From the NCBI GenBank assembly GCA_030530905.1, contig JAUMUB010000054.1, positions 1-7,081 of the forward strand: 7,081 nucleotides of DNA. Reading direction: 5' to 3'. This stretch comes from Bifidobacteriaceae bacterium. GTDB taxonomy: Bacteria > Actinomycetota > Actinomycetes > Actinomycetales > Bifidobacteriaceae. Numbering within the stretch: position 1 is the first letter of the stretch; each line of letters opens with the position of its first letter. Below the pieces are notes generated by a model that was not told the origin of the DNA, ran no database searches, and was given only the letters and a program-made list of their open reading frames with translations. The translations under genes were made by a program, and so were the position numbers. Positions 5,727-7,081 of this stretch are shown here, piece after piece.

Positions 5727-7081
5727 ATGAAGAAATGCTATGCCATGATACTTATGGCAGTTATGGCATGTGCCACAATAATTGGCCTATCCACTTCTGC
5801 ACAAGCAGCGCAGGTAAACTATACAAGTTGGACTGCGGTAAGCCAAGCAATAATTGATCAGTTGCAAGACGGTAAACAAGAGTATGAATCCGGCAATACT
5901 GCTGGAGCTACTTCTGATTTCATGTCAGCTTATAACACTGTGTACGTGGGAGCAAATTTCTCTACTGTAGTTCAACAAACGATTAGTAGCGAAACATTCA
6001 CTTCACAACAGCAACAGTTCCAGAACATTCAAAATTATTCCTACACAACAGGAAATAATGTTGAGATTGATGCTGCAATAAGTGTATTAAGTCAAGACCT
6101 AACAACAACCGCTGAGCAGCTCGATGCGAATACTGAGTTAAAGAATCCGAGTGAGTATGCGAAAGATCTTGAGAAGCAGATTCAAGAAGAACGCAAAAAA
6201 CTCGATGCCGCTAAATCAAAAAAAGAGGGCAGAGGGTCAAGAACATGGACTCAAATCGCTGAGCAAATGAACGAAATCTTGGATAATGCGTATAAAGCAT
6301 ACCAGGGTGGTCATGTTTCACACGGCGTAGAGTTAGTGAACGAAGCATATTACCAGTATTACGAAAAGCTTGGTTTTGAGAAAAATGTGATGAATGCGAT
6401 TAGCGGAAATCGTGTATCTCAAGTTGAATATACCTTTAAACTCTCTCGTCAGAGTATTTCTAACAAGAAACCAGCAAGTGAAGTAAAAAACTACATCACA
6501 TCGTTAAAAGCTATGCTTTTAGAAGATGCGAAAACACTTGATGGCTCAACTGGAAATGTAAATCCTGTAACACAGTTTGTGACAAGCTCATTTGGACAAG
6601 CATTTCTTATTCTTTTACGAGAGGGCTTAGAGGCGATTCTTGTTGTAGCAGCAATAATCGCGTATTTAGTTAAATCTGGAAACAAGAAGTTTATTAGATA
6701 CATTTATCTAGGATTAGTTGCTGGCCTTGTGGGCAGTGGTATTATCGCTATTATTTTCATGATGTTGTTTAATGGAAATGGCCCTGAACAAGAAATTATG
6801 GAGGGTGTAGTCGCGTTAATTGCAATGGTTATGCTCTTATATACAAGTAATTGGATGCTCTCTCGTTCTTCAACTCAAGCTTGGGATGAATATATTAAGA
6901 AGGAAACTGCAATTGCAGTATCACGTGGAAGTGTGATCTCTCTTGCATTATTAAGCTTCCTAGCGGTATTTAGAGAAGGTGCGGAAACCGTCATGTTCTA
7001 TCAGGCGATTTTCTCCATGACTTCAGGAAGTACTACAGGAATTTGGGCAGGCTTTGTGTCTGCTTCAATTTCCTTAATAAT
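5727..7081 (+). CDS. FTR1-family iron permease with large extracellular N-terminal domain (3' end outside window)
   Basis: The reading frame is open for 451 codons to the window edge, so the C-terminus is missing. A Sec signal peptide is clear: MKK, a hydrophobic core (about 5-22) and cleavage near AQA-AQ (after residue 27). An extracellular helical domain follows (about 28-285), apparently two related halves beginning at Trp35 and Trp174. The membrane part starts near 289 with the FTR1 iron motif RxxxE: R298-E-G-L-E302 in the first helix and a second copy R416-E-G-A-E420. Helices lie at about 289-315, 325-348 and 357-378, with conserved E359 opening the third. Homologues (EfeU, FetM, bifidobacterial BfeU) import iron across the cell membrane, often with a periplasmic or surface iron-binding or redox partner. 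It is divergent from apbE over a 180-bp gap, and likely heads an operon continuing to the right. Family assignment is firm; whether Fe2+ or Fe3+ is handled is not shown. Confidence 0.94.
   Translation, partial: MKKCYAMILMAVMACATIIGLSTSAQAAQVNYTSWTAVSQAIIDQLQDGKQEYESGNTAGATSDFMSAYNTVYVGANFSTVVQQTISSETFTSQQQQFQNIQNYSYTTGNNVEIDAAISVLSQDLTTTAEQLDANTELKNPSEYAKDLEKQIQEERKKLDAAKSKKEGRGSRTWTQIAEQMNEILDNAYKAYQGGHVSHGVELVNEAYYQYYEKLGFEKNVMNAISGNRVSQVEYTFKLSRQSISNKKPASEVKNYITSLKAMLLEDAKTLDGSTGNVNPVTQFVTSSFGQAFLILLREGLEAILVVAAIIAYLVKSGNKKFIRYIYLGLVAGLVGSGIIAIIFMMLFNGNGPEQEIMEGVVALIAMVMLLYTSNWMLSRSSTQAWDEYIKKETAIAVSRGSVISLALLSFLAVFREGAETVMFYQAIFSMTSGSTTGIWAGFVSASISLI

Noticed and set aside
5764..5772. Lipobox-like V-M-A-C around Cys15 of the FTR1 protein
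   Set aside because: Met at -2 is unusual and the hydrophobic core continues past the Cys to a clean AQA-AQ cleavage site, so a normal Sec signal peptide fits better.
6491..6703. A 70-codon minus-strand open frame inside the FTR1 gene
   Set aside because: It is antisense to the conserved iron-motif region, and its sequence shows no family features.
59..7081. Functional link between the MarR-ABC operon and the iron genes as one system
   Set aside because: The operons converge on a shared terminator, share no visible regulatory motif, and the ABC pair has exporter architecture. Adjacency alone does not support a joint role.
1..7081. Mobile elements, CRISPR arrays, tRNA or rRNA genes
   Set aside because: No transposase, regularly spaced repeats or recognisable RNA-gene sequence was found; all but about 340 bases are accounted for by the five genes.

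Overview
This looks like part of a low-GC (about 40%) actinobacterial genome, most plausibly a Bifidobacteriaceae member of the Gardnerella type. The basis is the gene set (MarR plus paired half-size ABC exporters, an ApbE with an unusual C-terminal motif next to an FTR1 iron permease), the AT-leaning composition and the moderate Shine-Dalgarno sequences. The taxonomic call is an inference from general familiarity, and an AT-rich Firmicute is not formally excluded.

Layout. Positions 1-58 hold a promoter/operator-like leader with nested inverted repeats. It precedes a plus-strand operon of three genes: a MarR-family regulator (59-562) and two half-size ABC exporters (617-2425 and 2451-4373). 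The two transporters have complementary defects in their nucleotide-binding domains, so they almost certainly form one heterodimeric exporter with one working and one degenerate ATP site. The operon ends at a perfect 15-bp stem-loop (4395-4430), which also lies 4 bases beyond the stop codon of the convergent gene and so can serve both strands.

The right half is a divergent pair that looks like an iron/flavin module. On the minus strand is an ApbE-type FAD:protein FMN transferase (5546-4434) with no recognisable export signal. On the plus strand is an FTR1-family high-affinity iron permease (5727 to beyond 7081) with a signal peptide and a long extracellular N-terminal domain that appears to be an internal duplication. 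The 180-bp gap between them is very AT-rich and carries short direct and inverted repeats and candidate promoters.

How the parts may work together. The MarR protein probably represses its own operon and controls export of drugs or other amphipathic compounds by the ABC heterodimer. Separately, FTR1 imports iron. ApbE would attach FMN to a flavoprotein that could reduce iron or feed electrons to the permease. That flavoprotein is not in this window and would be expected downstream of the FTR1 gene. No mobile element, CRISPR array, tRNA or rRNA was seen. The most unusual points are the Ser-for-Gly change in the Walker A motif of the first ABC subunit, the duplicated FTR1 ectodomain and the leaderless-looking, apparently signal-less ApbE.
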